From assembly GCA_002843005.1 (NCBI GenBank), contig PHEX01000008.1, positions 1-37,919 of the forward strand: a stretch of 37,919 bases of DNA, given 5' to 3'. This DNA is from Candidatus Anoxymicrobium japonicum (GTDB lineage Bacteria; Actinomycetota; Geothermincolia; Fen-727; Anoxymicrobiaceae). This document shows, in pieces, positions 23,555 to 33,044 of the stretch; position 1 is the first letter of the stretch; every line of letters begins with the position of its first letter. Made by a program: the position numbers and the translations under genes. The notes under the pieces were generated by a model. It was not told the DNA's origin. It was given only the letters and a program-made list of their open reading frames with translations, and did no database searches.

Positions 23555-23959
23555 ATGGAGATCGAACGTACGCTTCTCATAATCAAGCCGGATGGAGTGG
23601 AAAGAGGTCTGGTGGGCGAGATATTGATGCGCGTGGAGCGGAAAGGATACAGGATCGAGCGCATCTGTGAGATGACGATCAGCCACGAGCTGGCCCAGAG
23701 GCATTACGCCGAGCACAAGGGCAAGCCGTTCTACGACGACCTCATCGATTACATCACAGGTGGGCTTTCAATTGTCGCTATCATCCGCGGCGAGAACGCG
23801 ATTGAGAATATGCGCATCATAATGGGCGCGACCGACCCGCTCGACGCGACTTCCGGCTCGATCCGTGGCGGCTATGCCACCAGCGTGACACACAACTTGG
23901 TGCACGGATCGGACTCCGCCGAAAGTGCCACGCGAGAGATAGACCTGTTTTTTGGATAA
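23555..23959 (+). CDS. ndk: Nucleoside diphosphate kinase
   Basis: Transfers phosphate between nucleoside tri- and diphosphates through His117 (NLVHGSDSAES). The N-terminal LLIIKPDGVERGLVGEI is conserved. The RGD(Y/F) segment before the active site reads RGGY, and the next residues (ATSVTHN) differ from the usual GVDVGRN. It has 134 residues. ATG 23555 has AAGGGGGAG just upstream. The stop TAA (23957-23959) overlaps the edge of a palindromic, T-tailed repeat. Confidence 0.93.
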   Translation: MEIERTLLIIKPDGVERGLVGEILMRVERKGYRIERICEMTISHELAQRHYAEHKGKPFYDDLIDYITGGLSIVAIIRGENAIENMRIIMGATDPLDATSGSIRGGYATSVTHNLVHGSDSAESATREIDLFFG

Positions 23960-23998
23960 AAACGCATAAAATGGTTTGACCCCATTATGCGTTTTTTT
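23958..23998 (+). terminator. Palindromic repeat acting as a likely ndk terminator
   Basis: A 12-bp stem, AAAAACGCATAA (23958-23969) / TTATGCGTTTTT (23985-23996), with inner TGG/CCA pairing, is followed by a T run to 23998. It shares GGTTTGACCCCATTATGC with the copy at 13867-13893 and a 14-base piece at 12435. It therefore looks like a repeat recruited as a terminator. Confidence 0.65.
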
Positions 23999-24075
23999 GG
24001 GATGAAGGCAAGGATTGCCATCTTTGTGTTGCGTAAAGCGGTTACTGTTCTTGCTGTAAAGTTGTGTTAAAATAA

Positions 24076-24109
24076 TAGACGAACTCGGTTGCGTTCGGAT
24101 ATAATCCGA
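24076..24109 (+). promoter_or_regulatory. Probable mre operon promoter with embedded palindrome
   Basis: A perfect -10, TATAAT (24100-24105), has TAGACG (24076-24081, 4 of 6 matches) 18 bases upstream. The -10 box sits in the palindrome TCGGAT-ATA-ATCCGA (24095-24109), which could be an operator. It lies about 50 bases before the mreB start. Confidence 0.5.
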
Positions 24110-24157
24110 GTTTCAACTGTTTGGGCACTTAAGAATCAGGATAGGAGTCGGGTGTAG

Positions 24158-25210
24158 TTGTCGTTTCTATCTGAAACATTTGGGGCCGGATCCTTCGGGA
24201 AAGATATGGCCGTGGACCTGGGAACAGCAAATACGCTGGTGTACGCCAAGAGTGAAGGAATCGTCCTCAATGAACCTTCCGTGGTCGCGGTAAACACGAG
24301 AACGAACGCGATCATCGCCGTTGGCGAAGAGGCGAAGCGAATGGTCGGGCGGACACCGGCCCACATCATCGCTATCCGCCCGTTGAAAGACGGCGTCATC
24401 GCCGACTTCGACGTCACCGAAAAGATGTTGCGCTACTTTATCCAGAAAGTCCACCAGCGCAGGGCCCTTGCCAGACCACGTGTGGTCGTAGCCGTTCCCA
24501 GCGGGATAACCGGTGTCGAGCAGAGAGCGGTCGAGGAGGCCACTATCCAGGCGGGCGCGCGCGCCGCGTTTATCATTGAGGAGCCGATGGCCGCCGCGAT
24601 CGGGGCCGGATTGCCCATACACGAACCTATCGGCAACATGGTGGTAGACATAGGCGGTGGCACGACCGAGGTCGCGGTAATATCCCTCGGGGGCATCGTC
24701 ACGAGCCAGTCGCTGCGTGTTGGCGGCGACGAGATGGACGAGGCTATCATCAATTATATCAAGCGGGACTACCAGCTCATGATAGGGGAACGGACTGCCG
24801 AGGCCTTGAAGCTGAAGATTGCCTCAGCGTTTGAGATGGATGACGATGACGAACTGGAGGGGGAGATAAAAGGCAGGGATCTCGCGTCAGGCCTGCCGAA
24901 GACCGTGGTTGTTACTGCCGTAGAGATCAGGCAGGCCATCGAGGAGCCCGTCAGCCAGGTTGTTCAGACGTTGAAAGAGGCGCTCGATCGTACTCCGCCA
25001 GAGCTCGCGAGTGACATAATGGAAGAAGGAATTATTCTAGCCGGTGGTGGCGCGCTCTTGCGTGGCCTCGAGGAGAGGATCCGAAACGAGACCGGCATGC
25101 CGGTGCACATGGCAAAGGATCCCCTGCTTTGTGTTGCTATAGGTTCTGGGAAATGTCTTGAAGAATTCGACATAATGAAGAAGGTGTTGATTTCGTCTGC
25201 TGGCCATTAA
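24158..25210 (+). CDS. mreB: Rod-shape-determining actin homologue MreB
   Basis: Forms membrane-bound filaments that guide side-wall synthesis. The N-terminal [27 protein letters not shown] is the phosphate-1 loop. [33 protein letters not shown] (phosphate 2) and [17 protein letters not shown] (adenosine) follow. It has 350 residues. TTG 24158 has AGGAG ten bases upstream. First gene of the mre operon, preceded by its own promoter and the ndk terminator-like repeat. Confidence 0.95.
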   Translation: MSFLSETFGAGSFGKDMAVDLGTANTLVYAKSEGIVLNEPSVVAVNTRTNAIIAVGEEAKRMVGRTPAHIIAIRPLKDGVIADFDVTEKMLRYFIQKVHQRRALARPRVVVAVPSGITGVEQRAVEEATIQAGARAAFIIEEPMAAAIGAGLPIHEPIGNMVVDIGGGTTEVAVISLGGIVTSQSLRVGGDEMDEAIINYIKRDYQLMIGERTAEALKLKIASAFEMDDDDELEGEIKGRDLASGLPKTVVVTAVEIRQAIEEPVSQVVQTLKEALDRTPPELASDIMEEGIILAGGGALLRGLEERIRNETGMPVHMAKDPLLCVAIGSGKCLEEFDIMKKVLISSAGH

Positions 25211-25228
25211 CGGTCAGCCGGATCAGCT

Positions 25229-26086
25229 ATGCCTGTTTCTCCTGGAAGCGACAGAAGCCGCACTATCCTGATAATCATCATTGTTGTGTGTATATCGGTC
25301 GTGACCCTTTACTCGAGAGAAGGTGACAGGGGCCCGTTGCACAAGGCTCAGGGCTTTTTCCTCGATATGACAGCGCCGGTTTCCAGCGTTTTCGCGAAGA
25401 TGTTCCGCCCTGTAAAGGACGGCGTCGTCAATCTGATTCACCTGCCGACACTGTCAAAGGAAAAGGCTGATCTCCAGGAAGAAATAGTGGAACTCAGAAG
25501 GGAGCGCATCGAATCAAAAAAGATGGAGAATGAGTTGAGAGAACTGAAATCCTTGTTGCGCTGGCAGGAGAATCAGGCCGAGTTTGAGAATCTGGGGGCT
25601 GATATCATCGGCCAGTCCCCGAATAACTGGCAAAGGTTGATGATTGTAAACCGCGGCGCGGACAGCGGTGTCAAGAAGTACATGTCCGTCGTTACGGCAG
25701 AGGGGCTTGTCGGCAGGATCATTTCAGCAGGCTCGCGTTCGTCTGTCGTGCAGCTCATTACGGACTCGCGCGCGAGCATTGGCGCGCGTGATCAGCGCTC
25801 GCGCGAGACGGGCATCATCGAGGGAAAGAACGACAACACGATCAGGTTCACCACCATGAGGGAGGACGCCATCCTGGCGGTCGGAGACGTTATCGAGACC
25901 AGCGGCCTGGGTGGCACCTGCCCGGCGGGGATAGCGGTAGGGGAGATCGTCAAGGTGCGGAAGCGCTCGAGCGGCCTGGCCAGATTCGTGGAAGTCAAGC
26001 CTTTCGTCAAGTTTTCCAGGTTAGACAAGGTGTTGATAATTATCGTCCCCGAGCCTGAATCGATAATCCTCAAGGAAGCGCAGTGA
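25229..26086 (+). CDS. mreC: Rod-shape-determining protein MreC
   Basis: Bitopic elongasome scaffold. One transmembrane segment (about 12-28), a coiled coil (about 73-112, KEKADLQEEIVELRRERIESKK region) and the paired beta-domains with NRGADSGVKKYMSVVTAEGLVGRI and DVIETSGLGGTCPAGIAVG. It has 285 residues. It sits 18 bases after mreB and overlaps mreD (GTGA). Confidence 0.93.
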   Translation: MPVSPGSDRSRTILIIIIVVCISVVTLYSREGDRGPLHKAQGFFLDMTAPVSSVFAKMFRPVKDGVVNLIHLPTLSKEKADLQEEIVELRRERIESKKMENELRELKSLLRWQENQAEFENLGADIIGQSPNNWQRLMIVNRGADSGVKKYMSVVTAEGLVGRIISAGSRSSVVQLITDSRASIGARDQRSRETGIIEGKNDNTIRFTTMREDAILAVGDVIETSGLGGTCPAGIAVGEIVKVRKRSSGLARFVEVKPFVKFSRLDKVLIIIVPEPESIILKEAQ

Positions 26087-26607
26087 GCCGGAACCATCAG
26101 ATATTTTTGATGGTCGTAGTGGCGTTCGCCTTTGTGCTGCAACTATCCGTGATACCACAGCTCAATCTTTTGAGCGTAGCGCCGGATCTGATACTGGTTG
26201 TGGCCGTTGTCGTGGCCGTTCAGGAAGGGCCGATTGCGGGTGCGATCGTTGGCTTTGCCGGCGGAATGCTTCAGGATATAGCGAGCCCGCAGGTCATGGG
26301 GATGAGCGCCCTTACCAAGGCTCTTGCCGCGTTCACGGTGGGGATGATGAAGGACTTGTTCATGACCTATTCGATTTTGCTTCCTGTGCTGCTCGTGTTT
26401 CTGGCGACAGTCTTTGAGATATTGCTGCACCATGGCGCGCTGATAATTCTTGGGCAGGAGCAGCTACCACCTTTCAAATTGGACGCGGTTTTTGCCGAAT
26501 CGTTTTTCAACGTTTTTGCCGTGCTGATCGTTTATCCATTTATTCGGCGTTTCAAGTTTTTACAGAAGGATGAGTCTGTCATCTTTGCCAGGCCGAATCG
26601 GAGATAA
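26083..26607 (+). CDS. mreD: Rod-shape-determining membrane protein MreD
   Basis: Polytopic protein of 174 residues with about five hydrophobic segments. PQLNLLSVAPDLILV near the N-terminus and AIVGFAGGMLQDIASPQVMGMSALTKAL are typical of MreD. GTG 26083 overlaps the mreC stop by four bases, indicating coupled translation. Works with MreC and RodA/PBP2. Confidence 0.9.
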   Translation: MSRNHQIFLMVVVAFAFVLQLSVIPQLNLLSVAPDLILVVAVVVAVQEGPIAGAIVGFAGGMLQDIASPQVMGMSALTKALAAFTVGMMKDLFMTYSILLPVLLVFLATVFEILLHHGALIILGQEQLPPFKLDAVFAESFFNVFAVLIVYPFIRRFKFLQKDESVIFARPNRR

Positions 26608-26622
26608 CGGGAGGATGGTTGC

Positions 26623-26709
26623 GTGTACTCACACAATAATCGATCCACACCCGCTGTTGAACGGTCAACTACACGACGGCAACCAGTGATCATGGTGGTG
26701 GGCGAATGA
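26623..26709 (+). CDS. Small ORF coupled to PBP2
   Basis: A 28-codon frame begins at GTG 26623 with a strong GGGAGG (26609-26614) eight bases upstream and ends in an ATGA overlap with the PBP2 start. Its product (YSHNNRSTPAVERS... ending VVGE) has no recognisable motif. PBP2 itself has only a weak SD, so this ORF may deliver ribosomes to it by termination-reinitiation. It could also be chance. Confidence 0.45.
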   Translation: MYSHNNRSTPAVERSTTRRQPVIMVVGE

Positions 26710-28667
26710 GGTTCGTAACAAGGACAAGATTGAAGATCAGGCCGGATGAGACGACATCCCGGCGGTCAGACACTACTGATGAGAACTTGCAGCGCAGGGT
26801 CGCAATCCTCGGCCTCGTAATGCTCGTGGCATTCGTGATTTTGTTTACGCGCCTGTGGTTCATGCAGATAGTTTCCGGCAACGAGTATCAAAAGAGAGCG
26901 GAGGGCAACCGTATCCGCGAGATATCGGTCGACGCGCCCAGGGGTCGAATACTCGACCGTAACGGGCGGGTTCTGGTCAAGAACCGCGAGACTCTCACAA
27001 TATCGGTCGTCCCCGCCGAAGTAGGCGAGGAGAAGTCGATCGTTATCGCGAGGCTGTCGCGTCTGCTCGGCATAGGCCAAAAGGAAATACTCTACAAGAT
27101 CGAAAAGTCGCAAGACCCAAACCGGAGAGCCGTTCTCATCAAGAGCGATGTGGATGAAGAGATATTCGCCTACGTCCATGAGCACCAGCGGGAATTCCCC
27201 GGCGTAGACGCCGCGGCCAGGCCGGTTCGTGAGTACCCGCGCCGGGACCTCGCCGCTCACGTCATCGGTTACCTCGGAGAGATAAACCCGGAAACGCTCA
27301 AGGAGAAAAATAAGAAAGGTTATCGGGCGGGAGACGAGATCGGCCTGTCCGGGGTAGAGTCGACCTATGACGAGGATCTTCGCGGCAAGGTCGGCAAATA
27401 CAGGATCGAGGTGGATGCCGGCGGAAACTTTAAACGTGAAATATCGCGCGTCGAAGCGAGAGCCGGTTTGAACATGCGAACGACTATCGACCAGGACATT
27501 CAGACGCTGATCGAGTCCGCGCTCGAGAGTGGAGTCAAGGCATCGCGGACGAGGCAGAATCCTGAGGGTCCTGGCAAGTACCAGGCGACCGGCGCGTCAG
27601 CAGTGGTGATGGATCCAAAGACCGGCGAGATTGTCGCTATGGCCAGCTACCCGACTTTCGATCTGAACGACTTCACCGGCGGAATAGACGAGAAGACCTG
27701 GAAGGCGCTCAACGATCCCAAAAACATGTATCCTCTAAACAACCGGGCGATCATGAGCGAGTTGCCACCGGGTTCGGTTTTCAAGGTAGTAACGGCGATT
27801 TCCGCGATGGATCAGAAGATGTTTCAGATACGCTCTCCCTTTAACTGCGTCAACGTGTTCACGAAGGGGCCTTTCAAGGAGTACCCCAAGTACTGCTGGA
27901 GTACGCACAATCACGTCGACCTCTTTAGCGGGATCGTGCAGTCTTGCGACATTGTTTTCTACGAGATCGGCTACGCGTTTTACGAGCGGCAGTTGCAGGC
28001 GCAGGGCAAGCCGCTCTGGGAGTGCGCTCGCGACTTTCATCTTGGCAGGCGTACCGGCGTTGATCTTACAAGTGAGATGAACGGGCGTATACCGAGTCCT
28101 GAGTGGAAGAAGGAGTTCAATAAGAACAACAAGGGCGATCAGGTCTGGTACCCCGGGGACACGGTAAACATGGCCATTGGTCAGGGCGATATCCTTACCA
28201 CACCTTTGCAAATCGCGTACCTGTACGCGGGAATTGCCAACGGCGGCAAGTTTATCAGGCCGCATGTGGTGAAATCTTTCGAGGACGAGGATGGCAAGGT
28301 GGTCAAGAAAACCGGGATAGAGACGGTAGCGGAGATGTCGCTCGATCCGCAAATAGTAGCCGACGTGACGCAGGCTCTTACTGGAGTTGTTCGGGGCAAG
28401 GGAACCGCGGCGGCTACCTTTGAGGGGTTCCCGATCGATTTGATACCGGTGGCCGGCAAGACCGGCACCAGCGAGATAGCGGGCAAGCAACCTACCGCGT
28501 GGTTCGCCGGCTTCGCGCCGGCTGGTGATCCGAAGTATGTTGTGACAGTCGCTATCGAGCAGGGAGGTCACGGCGGCGAGAGCGCGGCGCCCGTCGCGCG
28601 CCGTATTCTGGAGAGGTTGTTCAACTTGCCGGCGCAAGGTGAGATAAGGTCAAGTCCCGGTGACTAG
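26706..28667 (+). CDS. mrdA: Penicillin-binding protein 2 (elongasome transpeptidase)
   Basis: Class B PBP that cross-links peptidoglycan with RodA. A transmembrane anchor (about residues 33-53) is followed by the dimerisation domain with APRGRILDRNGRVLVKN. The transpeptidase domain has Ser357 in GSVFK (SxxK), QSCDIVFY (SxD/N motif) and AGKTGTSE with Lys585 (KTG). It has 653 residues. ATG 26706 overlaps the small upstream ORF by four bases. A 98-base gap separates it from mreD. The order mreD-PBP2-rodA is conserved in rod-shaped bacteria. Confidence 0.95.
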   Translation: MRFVTRTRLKIRPDETTSRRSDTTDENLQRRVAILGLVMLVAFVILFTRLWFMQIVSGNEYQKRAEGNRIREISVDAPRGRILDRNGRVLVKNRETLTISVVPAEVGEEKSIVIARLSRLLGIGQKEILYKIEKSQDPNRRAVLIKSDVDEEIFAYVHEHQREFPGVDAAARPVREYPRRDLAAHVIGYLGEINPETLKEKNKKGYRAGDEIGLSGVESTYDEDLRGKVGKYRIEVDAGGNFKREISRVEARAGLNMRTTIDQDIQTLIESALESGVKASRTRQNPEGPGKYQATGASAVVMDPKTGEIVAMASYPTFDLNDFTGGIDEKTWKALNDPKNMYPLNNRAIMSELPPGSVFKVVTAISAMDQKMFQIRSPFNCVNVFTKGPFKEYPKYCWSTHNHVDLFSGIVQSCDIVFYEIGYAFYERQLQAQGKPLWECARDFHLGRRTGVDLTSEMNGRIPSPEWKKEFNKNNKGDQVWYPGDTVNMAIGQGDILTTPLQIAYLYAGIANGGKFIRPHVVKSFEDEDGKVVKKTGIETVAEMSLDPQIVADVTQALTGVVRGKGTAAATFEGFPIDLIPVAGKTGTSEIAGKQPTAWFAGFAPAGDPKYVVTVAIEQGGHGGESAAPVARRILERLFNLPAQGEIRSSPGD

Positions 28668-28688
28668 TGCCAGGCTGGTGAGTTTACG

Positions 28689-29855
28689 ATGATTGGCAAG
28701 AGCAGAACGGCCGAGTTCTCTCCCGGTCTCGTAAAGAGTGGCGTCGCCAGGGAGATTGCGAAGCGGCTGCCTCTTCGCAACATAGACAAGCTACTTCTTT
28801 TCTCGGCGCTGACGCTGGGCGCATTCGGCGTGCTCATGGTGTTCAGCGCAACCAGAGCGAATGAACCCTCAACCTACTATCTCAAGCGCCAGTTGATGTT
28901 CTTCATTCTTGCGCTCGTCGGGATGCTGCTTGCGGCAAGTTTTGATTACCGCAAAGTAATGCCTTACTCGAAAATACTGTACGTGGCGACGCTGGGTCTT
29001 CTCATCGTCGTTCTCGCGTTCCCCGCGCGCGGTGGCTCTCACCGCTGGATATCTTTGAGTTTCTTTGATTTTCAACCTTCGGAGATAGCGAAAGTTGTGG
29101 TATTGCTGACGCTGGGCACTTTTCTGGCGGACAGGCACATGGAGATATGCTCGAACAAAGAGTTCCTGCAGGCGCTTTCCATAAGCGGAGGGGCGATGTT
29201 TTTCATCTTTCTCGAGCCGAATCTCGGGATGACGTTCATGGTCTTCGCAATAACGATTGGAATGCTGCTGGTTGGTGGAGCGAGGTGGAAGCAGATGATG
29301 GCTCTCGCCGGAGGCACAGTGGTCGCGGCGTCGGCGGGGATGATCTTCGGGCTGATCAAGGCTTATCAGATGTCCAGATTGCTTGTCTTTATCAAGCCGA
29401 ACGTTGATCCGTTGCACGCCGGGTACAACCTCATGCAATCAAAGATAGCCATTGGCTCGGGACAACTTATCGGCAAGGGGATATTCCGTGGGACGCAGAC
29501 TCGTCTCGAGTTTATTCCCGAGCATCATACTGATTTTATTTTCTCGGTGGTGGGAGAGGAGCTTGGCTTCATCGGGAGCGCGATATTGCTGATTCTTTTC
29601 GCCATGCTGTTATGGAGGGCGCTCAAGATAGCGATAACCGCGCGCGACCCGTTTGGAACTATTGTGGCGATCGGGATCGTGGTTATGTTCTTTTTCCAAA
29701 TACTGATCAACGTGGGCATGACGATGGGCATTATGCCCATCACTGGCGTGCCATTACCGTTCATGAGTTACGGTGGCACATCGCTCATTGTGAACTTCAC
29801 GTGCATCGGTCTGCTTTTGAACATCGGGATGCGAAGGTTCCCTCAGGGAGTCTGA
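28689..29855 (+). CDS. rodA: Peptidoglycan glycosyltransferase RodA (SEDS family)
   Basis: Polymerises lipid II glycan strands together with PBP2. About ten transmembrane segments; the SEDS hallmarks are GSHRWI, FQPSEIAKVV, EPNLGMT, QTRLEFIPEHHTDFIFSVVGEELGF (containing the catalytic-site Asp) and the C-terminal GVPLPFMSYGGTSL. It has 388 residues, of which the first 30 are a polar N-terminal extension. ATG 28689 is 21 bases after PBP2. Confidence 0.95.
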   Translation: MIGKSRTAEFSPGLVKSGVAREIAKRLPLRNIDKLLLFSALTLGAFGVLMVFSATRANEPSTYYLKRQLMFFILALVGMLLAASFDYRKVMPYSKILYVATLGLLIVVLAFPARGGSHRWISLSFFDFQPSEIAKVVVLLTLGTFLADRHMEICSNKEFLQALSISGGAMFFIFLEPNLGMTFMVFAITIGMLLVGGARWKQMMALAGGTVVAASAGMIFGLIKAYQMSRLLVFIKPNVDPLHAGYNLMQSKIAIGSGQLIGKGIFRGTQTRLEFIPEHHTDFIFSVVGEELGFIGSAILLILFAMLLWRALKIAITARDPFGTIVAIGIVVMFFFQILINVGMTMGIMPITGVPLPFMSYGGTSLIVNFTCIGLLLNIGMRRFPQGV

Positions 29856-29905
29856 CAGACCCGAGAGGCGTCACCCGAGGTGGCGCATAGACAAAAGGAG
29901 TATTT

Positions 29906-30808
29906 TTGAGTCAGGAGCAAGAGTACAGGTCAGGATTCATCGGACTCGTGGGCCGGCCGAACGTGGGTAAGTCGACGTTATTGAACAGGCTCGCCGGGAG
30001 GAAGCTCGCGATTACGTCCGACAAGCCTCAGACGACCAGAAATCGCATCCGCGCGGTAGTTACAGGTGACAGGGCTCAACTTGTCTTCGTTGACACGCCC
30101 GGTTTTCATAAGCCCCGTGAGGCGCTGGGGGAGAAGCTCAACGCTATGGTTCTCTCCACGTTGCGCGATGTCGACGTCATCGCCTTCATCCTTGACGGCG
30201 CTCAGATGATTGGCAAGGGGGATTTGTTCATCGCGCGAGAGCTCGGTCGTGTGGACACGCCCGCGGTGGGCGTCATTAACAAGGTGGATTTACTGGATGA
30301 GGAGAAAGTGCTCTCGCAGGTTGAAGTGGCGCGGCATTTGTACTCCTTTGCGCAAGTTGTCGGGGTTTCTTCGAAGCACGGAACAGGGACAGAGGAGCTT
30401 GTGAGTCTCTTTGAACGCTTTCTCCCTCCGGGCCCGAAGTACTTTCCGGTGGACATGGTAAGTGACCAGCCAGAGAGAGTGCTGGTCGCCGAGCTTATCA
30501 GGGAGAAAGCCCTCGAGCTGACACGGGATGAGGTTCCGCACAGCGTTGCGGTACTGATAGAGAGCGTCAAGCCGCGCGAGAACCGTGATGACCTCATCGA
30601 TATCGAGGCCGTGATTTATGTCGAGCAGGAGTCGCAGAAGGGCATCATCGTGGGGAAGGGTGGCCGGATGATCAAGGAGATAGGCACGAGGGCGCGTCAT
30701 GAGATCGAGCCGCTCCTGGGAAACAAAGTATTCCTCGACCTCCGGGTAAAGGTAGAAAAAAACTGGTCGAAGAACCCGGAGTTTATAAAGAGACTCGATT
30801 ATCAGTAA
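29906..30808 (+). CDS. era: GTPase Era (16S rRNA maturation)
   Basis: Binds GTP and the 3' end of 16S rRNA during small-subunit assembly. G1 GRPNVGKST (16-24), G3 DTPGF, G4 NKVD, and a C-terminal KH domain with IIVGKGGRMIKEIGTRARHEIE. It has 300 residues. TTG 29906 has AAAGGAG six bases upstream. It is followed by mgtE and recO in the same direction. Confidence 0.95.
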   Translation: MSQEQEYRSGFIGLVGRPNVGKSTLLNRLAGRKLAITSDKPQTTRNRIRAVVTGDRAQLVFVDTPGFHKPREALGEKLNAMVLSTLRDVDVIAFILDGAQMIGKGDLFIARELGRVDTPAVGVINKVDLLDEEKVLSQVEVARHLYSFAQVVGVSSKHGTGTEELVSLFERFLPPGPKYFPVDMVSDQPERVLVAELIREKALELTRDEVPHSVAVLIESVKPRENRDDLIDIEAVIYVEQESQKGIIVGKGGRMIKEIGTRARHEIEPLLGNKVFLDLRVKVEKNWSKNPEFIKRLDYQ

Positions 30809-30829
30809 GACTACCAGGAAGAAGTCGTC

Positions 30830-32182
30830 ATGGAAGAACGCAACAAAGTAATTCTTGACACAGTTTCCGATATGCTTGCGCGCGGAGATCTGGAGCGGGC
30901 GGTTCGGACTATCGCCGATCTGCATGCCGCTGACAGCGCTAACGTGCTCACCGGGCTCGTGGCGCAAGACGAGATCGAGATACTCATCACTCTGGATCCC
31001 GCCGCCGCCGCCCGTATCCTTCTGGAGATGGAAGAATCTCACCAGGTTGAGGTTGCCGCCCGATTGAGGACAGGGGAGTTGCACGAGTTGCTTGACAGGA
31101 TGCCTGTAGATGAGGCGGTAGACCTTCTTGGCGACGTTCCCGCGGCCCGAATGGCGCGGTTGTTGAGGTTGTTCGGGCGTCAGGAGGCCTTTGATCTCGA
31201 AGAGCTTCTTTCGTACGAGGACGACACGGCGGGTGGTCTCATGACGACCGACTATTTCTCCGTGTCCCCGGACGCGACTGTCGAGGAGACGATTGAGCAA
31301 CTGCGGCGGGTTTCTCCCGACGTCGAGACGATCTACTACGTGTACGTGGTGTCCGAGGAAGGCTTGCTCGATGGCGTGCTCTCACTTCGTGAGCTTATTG
31401 TCTCCGGGCCGGACAGGCGGGTGGGAGACATGATTTCTGAAAATGTAATCACTCTCAAGCCACTGCAGGATCAGGAGGAAGTGGCGGAAATTATCAGCAA
31501 GTACGATCTCCTGGCGGCGCCTGTTGTCGATGACAGGAAGAGGATGCTCGGCATTGTCACCGTTGACGACGTGATGGACGTCTTTACCGATGAGGCCGAC
31601 GAGGACATCATGCGCTTCGCCGGCGCGACAGGGCTCGAGGAGGATGCGGATCCGGGCGGGCTGATGGCTAACTTCTGGCGGCGAACGCCATGGTTCGTAG
31701 CAGCCGTAATTATTGAGATGCTGGTGGCCGGAGGCGTTCTCAAGCTTTCCTTCCCACTGTTTGGCAAGTTTGTCGCGCTTGTGTTTTTCATCCCGTTGCT
31801 GGTTACCATGGGGGGCAATATCGCGGTGCAATCCTCGACGATAATGGGCCGTTGGCTCTCGACCGGCGCTCCGCTCAAGCGGACGACGTTGCGTCACGTG
31901 TCGAGCGAGATGGGCTGGGGTGTCATGGTTGGCCTCCTCACCGGCGGCATCGTAGCGGGAGCGAGCTTCGCGTTTCACCAGGATGCCTGGGTGGGCATTG
32001 TGGTGGGGCTGTCGTTAGCGCTTACCGTGATTGCCGCCGCGCTGGTCGGATGCGCATTCCCTGTCACGATGAAAGTTCTCAAGCGTGACCCGGGCGCGAT
32101 ATCGGGACCTCTTATTGGGACAACGATGGATGTGCTGAGCCTTGCTATATACCTCGGGATCGGAAGATTGCTCATATGGTAG
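30830..32182 (+). CDS. mgtE: Magnesium transporter MgtE
   Basis: Gated Mg2+ channel. The N-terminal helical domain is followed by paired CBS domains (about 135-260; GVLSLRELIVSGPDRRVGDMI, GIVTVDDVMDVFTDEADEDIM). About five transmembrane helices follow from residue 285 (LVTMGGNIAVQSSTIMGRWL is the pore region). It has 450 residues. ATG 30830 has AGGAAG upstream. Its stop overlaps the recO start region by 7 bases. Its insertion between era and recO is a less common arrangement. Confidence 0.93.
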   Translation: MEERNKVILDTVSDMLARGDLERAVRTIADLHAADSANVLTGLVAQDEIEILITLDPAAAARILLEMEESHQVEVAARLRTGELHELLDRMPVDEAVDLLGDVPAARMARLLRLFGRQEAFDLEELLSYEDDTAGGLMTTDYFSVSPDATVEETIEQLRRVSPDVETIYYVYVVSEEGLLDGVLSLRELIVSGPDRRVGDMISENVITLKPLQDQEEVAEIISKYDLLAAPVVDDRKRMLGIVTVDDVMDVFTDEADEDIMRFAGATGLEEDADPGGLMANFWRRTPWFVAAVIIEMLVAGGVLKLSFPLFGKFVALVFFIPLLVTMGGNIAVQSSTIMGRWLSTGAPLKRTTLRHVSSEMGWGVMVGLLTGGIVAGASFAFHQDAWVGIVVGLSLALTVIAAALVGCAFPVTMKVLKRDPGAISGPLIGTTMDVLSLAIYLGIGRLLIW

Positions 32183-33030
32183 AGCTTCCGATGGCGCGAG
32201 AGATGGACCCGCTCGCTTCGAGCGCCGCGGCTTCGCGGAAGCGGATCAAGCGCGGCAGGCCCGAGTACAAGGACGAGGGCATTGTGTTGCGGAGTTACAA
32301 GCTGGGCGAATCCGACAAGATCCTTCGGGTATTCACAAGGGAGAACGGCAAGCGCTCGGCGGTCGCCAGAGGAGTTCGCAAGACCTCGAGCAGGTTCGGC
32401 GCGCGGGTCGAGCCGCTTACGCACACCATGCTGTTTCTGCATCGCGGTCGAAGCATGGATACCGTAAAGCAAGTCGAGATACTGACCTCGTTTGAGGAGT
32501 TGCGCGAAGACCTGCGTCTCTTTGTGAGCGCGTCGGAGATGGTCGAGTTGATCGACAGCATCACAACCGAGGACGAGCCCAACCCGCGCCTTTTCGATCT
32601 TGCGCTGTTGGGCCTGCGCTTGCTCAAAGAGCGCCCCGCGAAAGCCGGTTTCACACTGGCCTTTTTCGAGTTCAAGGTAATGGGCGCGGAGGGCTTTGAA
32701 CTGATGGTTGGAGGTTGCGCGTGTTGTGGCGGCGAGCTCGAAAAGGAAGGTTCGTTTTCGCTGCGCCTTGGAGGGTTGATATGCGCGGCATGCAAGTCGG
32801 GCCGCTCTATGGACACGGGCAAGCTTGTGAGGATAGACACGAAGAGTGTTGAGTTGATGTTGTGGATGGCTTCACACGGGCTCGGCGAATGGCCGGAGGA
32901 GCTAAAGGAGAGGACGTCACAGGAGATGGAGTTGCTGATGGGCAATGTTCTCGAGCACTGGATGGAGAGAGAGTTTCGATCTCACAGGGTTGCCAGGAGC
33001 GTGTCGGATGTCCAGGGATACGAATATTGA
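32176..33030 (+). CDS. recO: DNA repair protein RecO
   Basis: Loads RecA by displacing SSB in the RecFOR pathway. The N-terminal OB fold (KDEGIVLRSYKLGESDKILRVFTRENGK) is followed by a helical domain and a zinc site with GCACCGGE and ICAACKSG. It has 284 residues from ATG 32176, which overlaps the mgtE stop. Before the OB fold there is a basic 31-residue N-terminal extension (ASRKRIKRGRP). ATGs at 32191 and 32203 could give shorter forms, so the start is uncertain. Confidence 0.9.
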   Translation: MVELPMAREMDPLASSAAASRKRIKRGRPEYKDEGIVLRSYKLGESDKILRVFTRENGKRSAVARGVRKTSSRFGARVEPLTHTMLFLHRGRSMDTVKQVEILTSFEELREDLRLFVSASEMVELIDSITTEDEPNPRLFDLALLGLRLLKERPAKAGFTLAFFEFKVMGAEGFELMVGGCACCGGELEKEGSFSLRLGGLICAACKSGRSMDTGKLVRIDTKSVELMLWMASHGLGEWPEELKERTSQEMELLMGNVLEHWMEREFRSHRVARSVSDVQGYEY

Positions 33031-33044
33031 GGAACGGTGATTAA

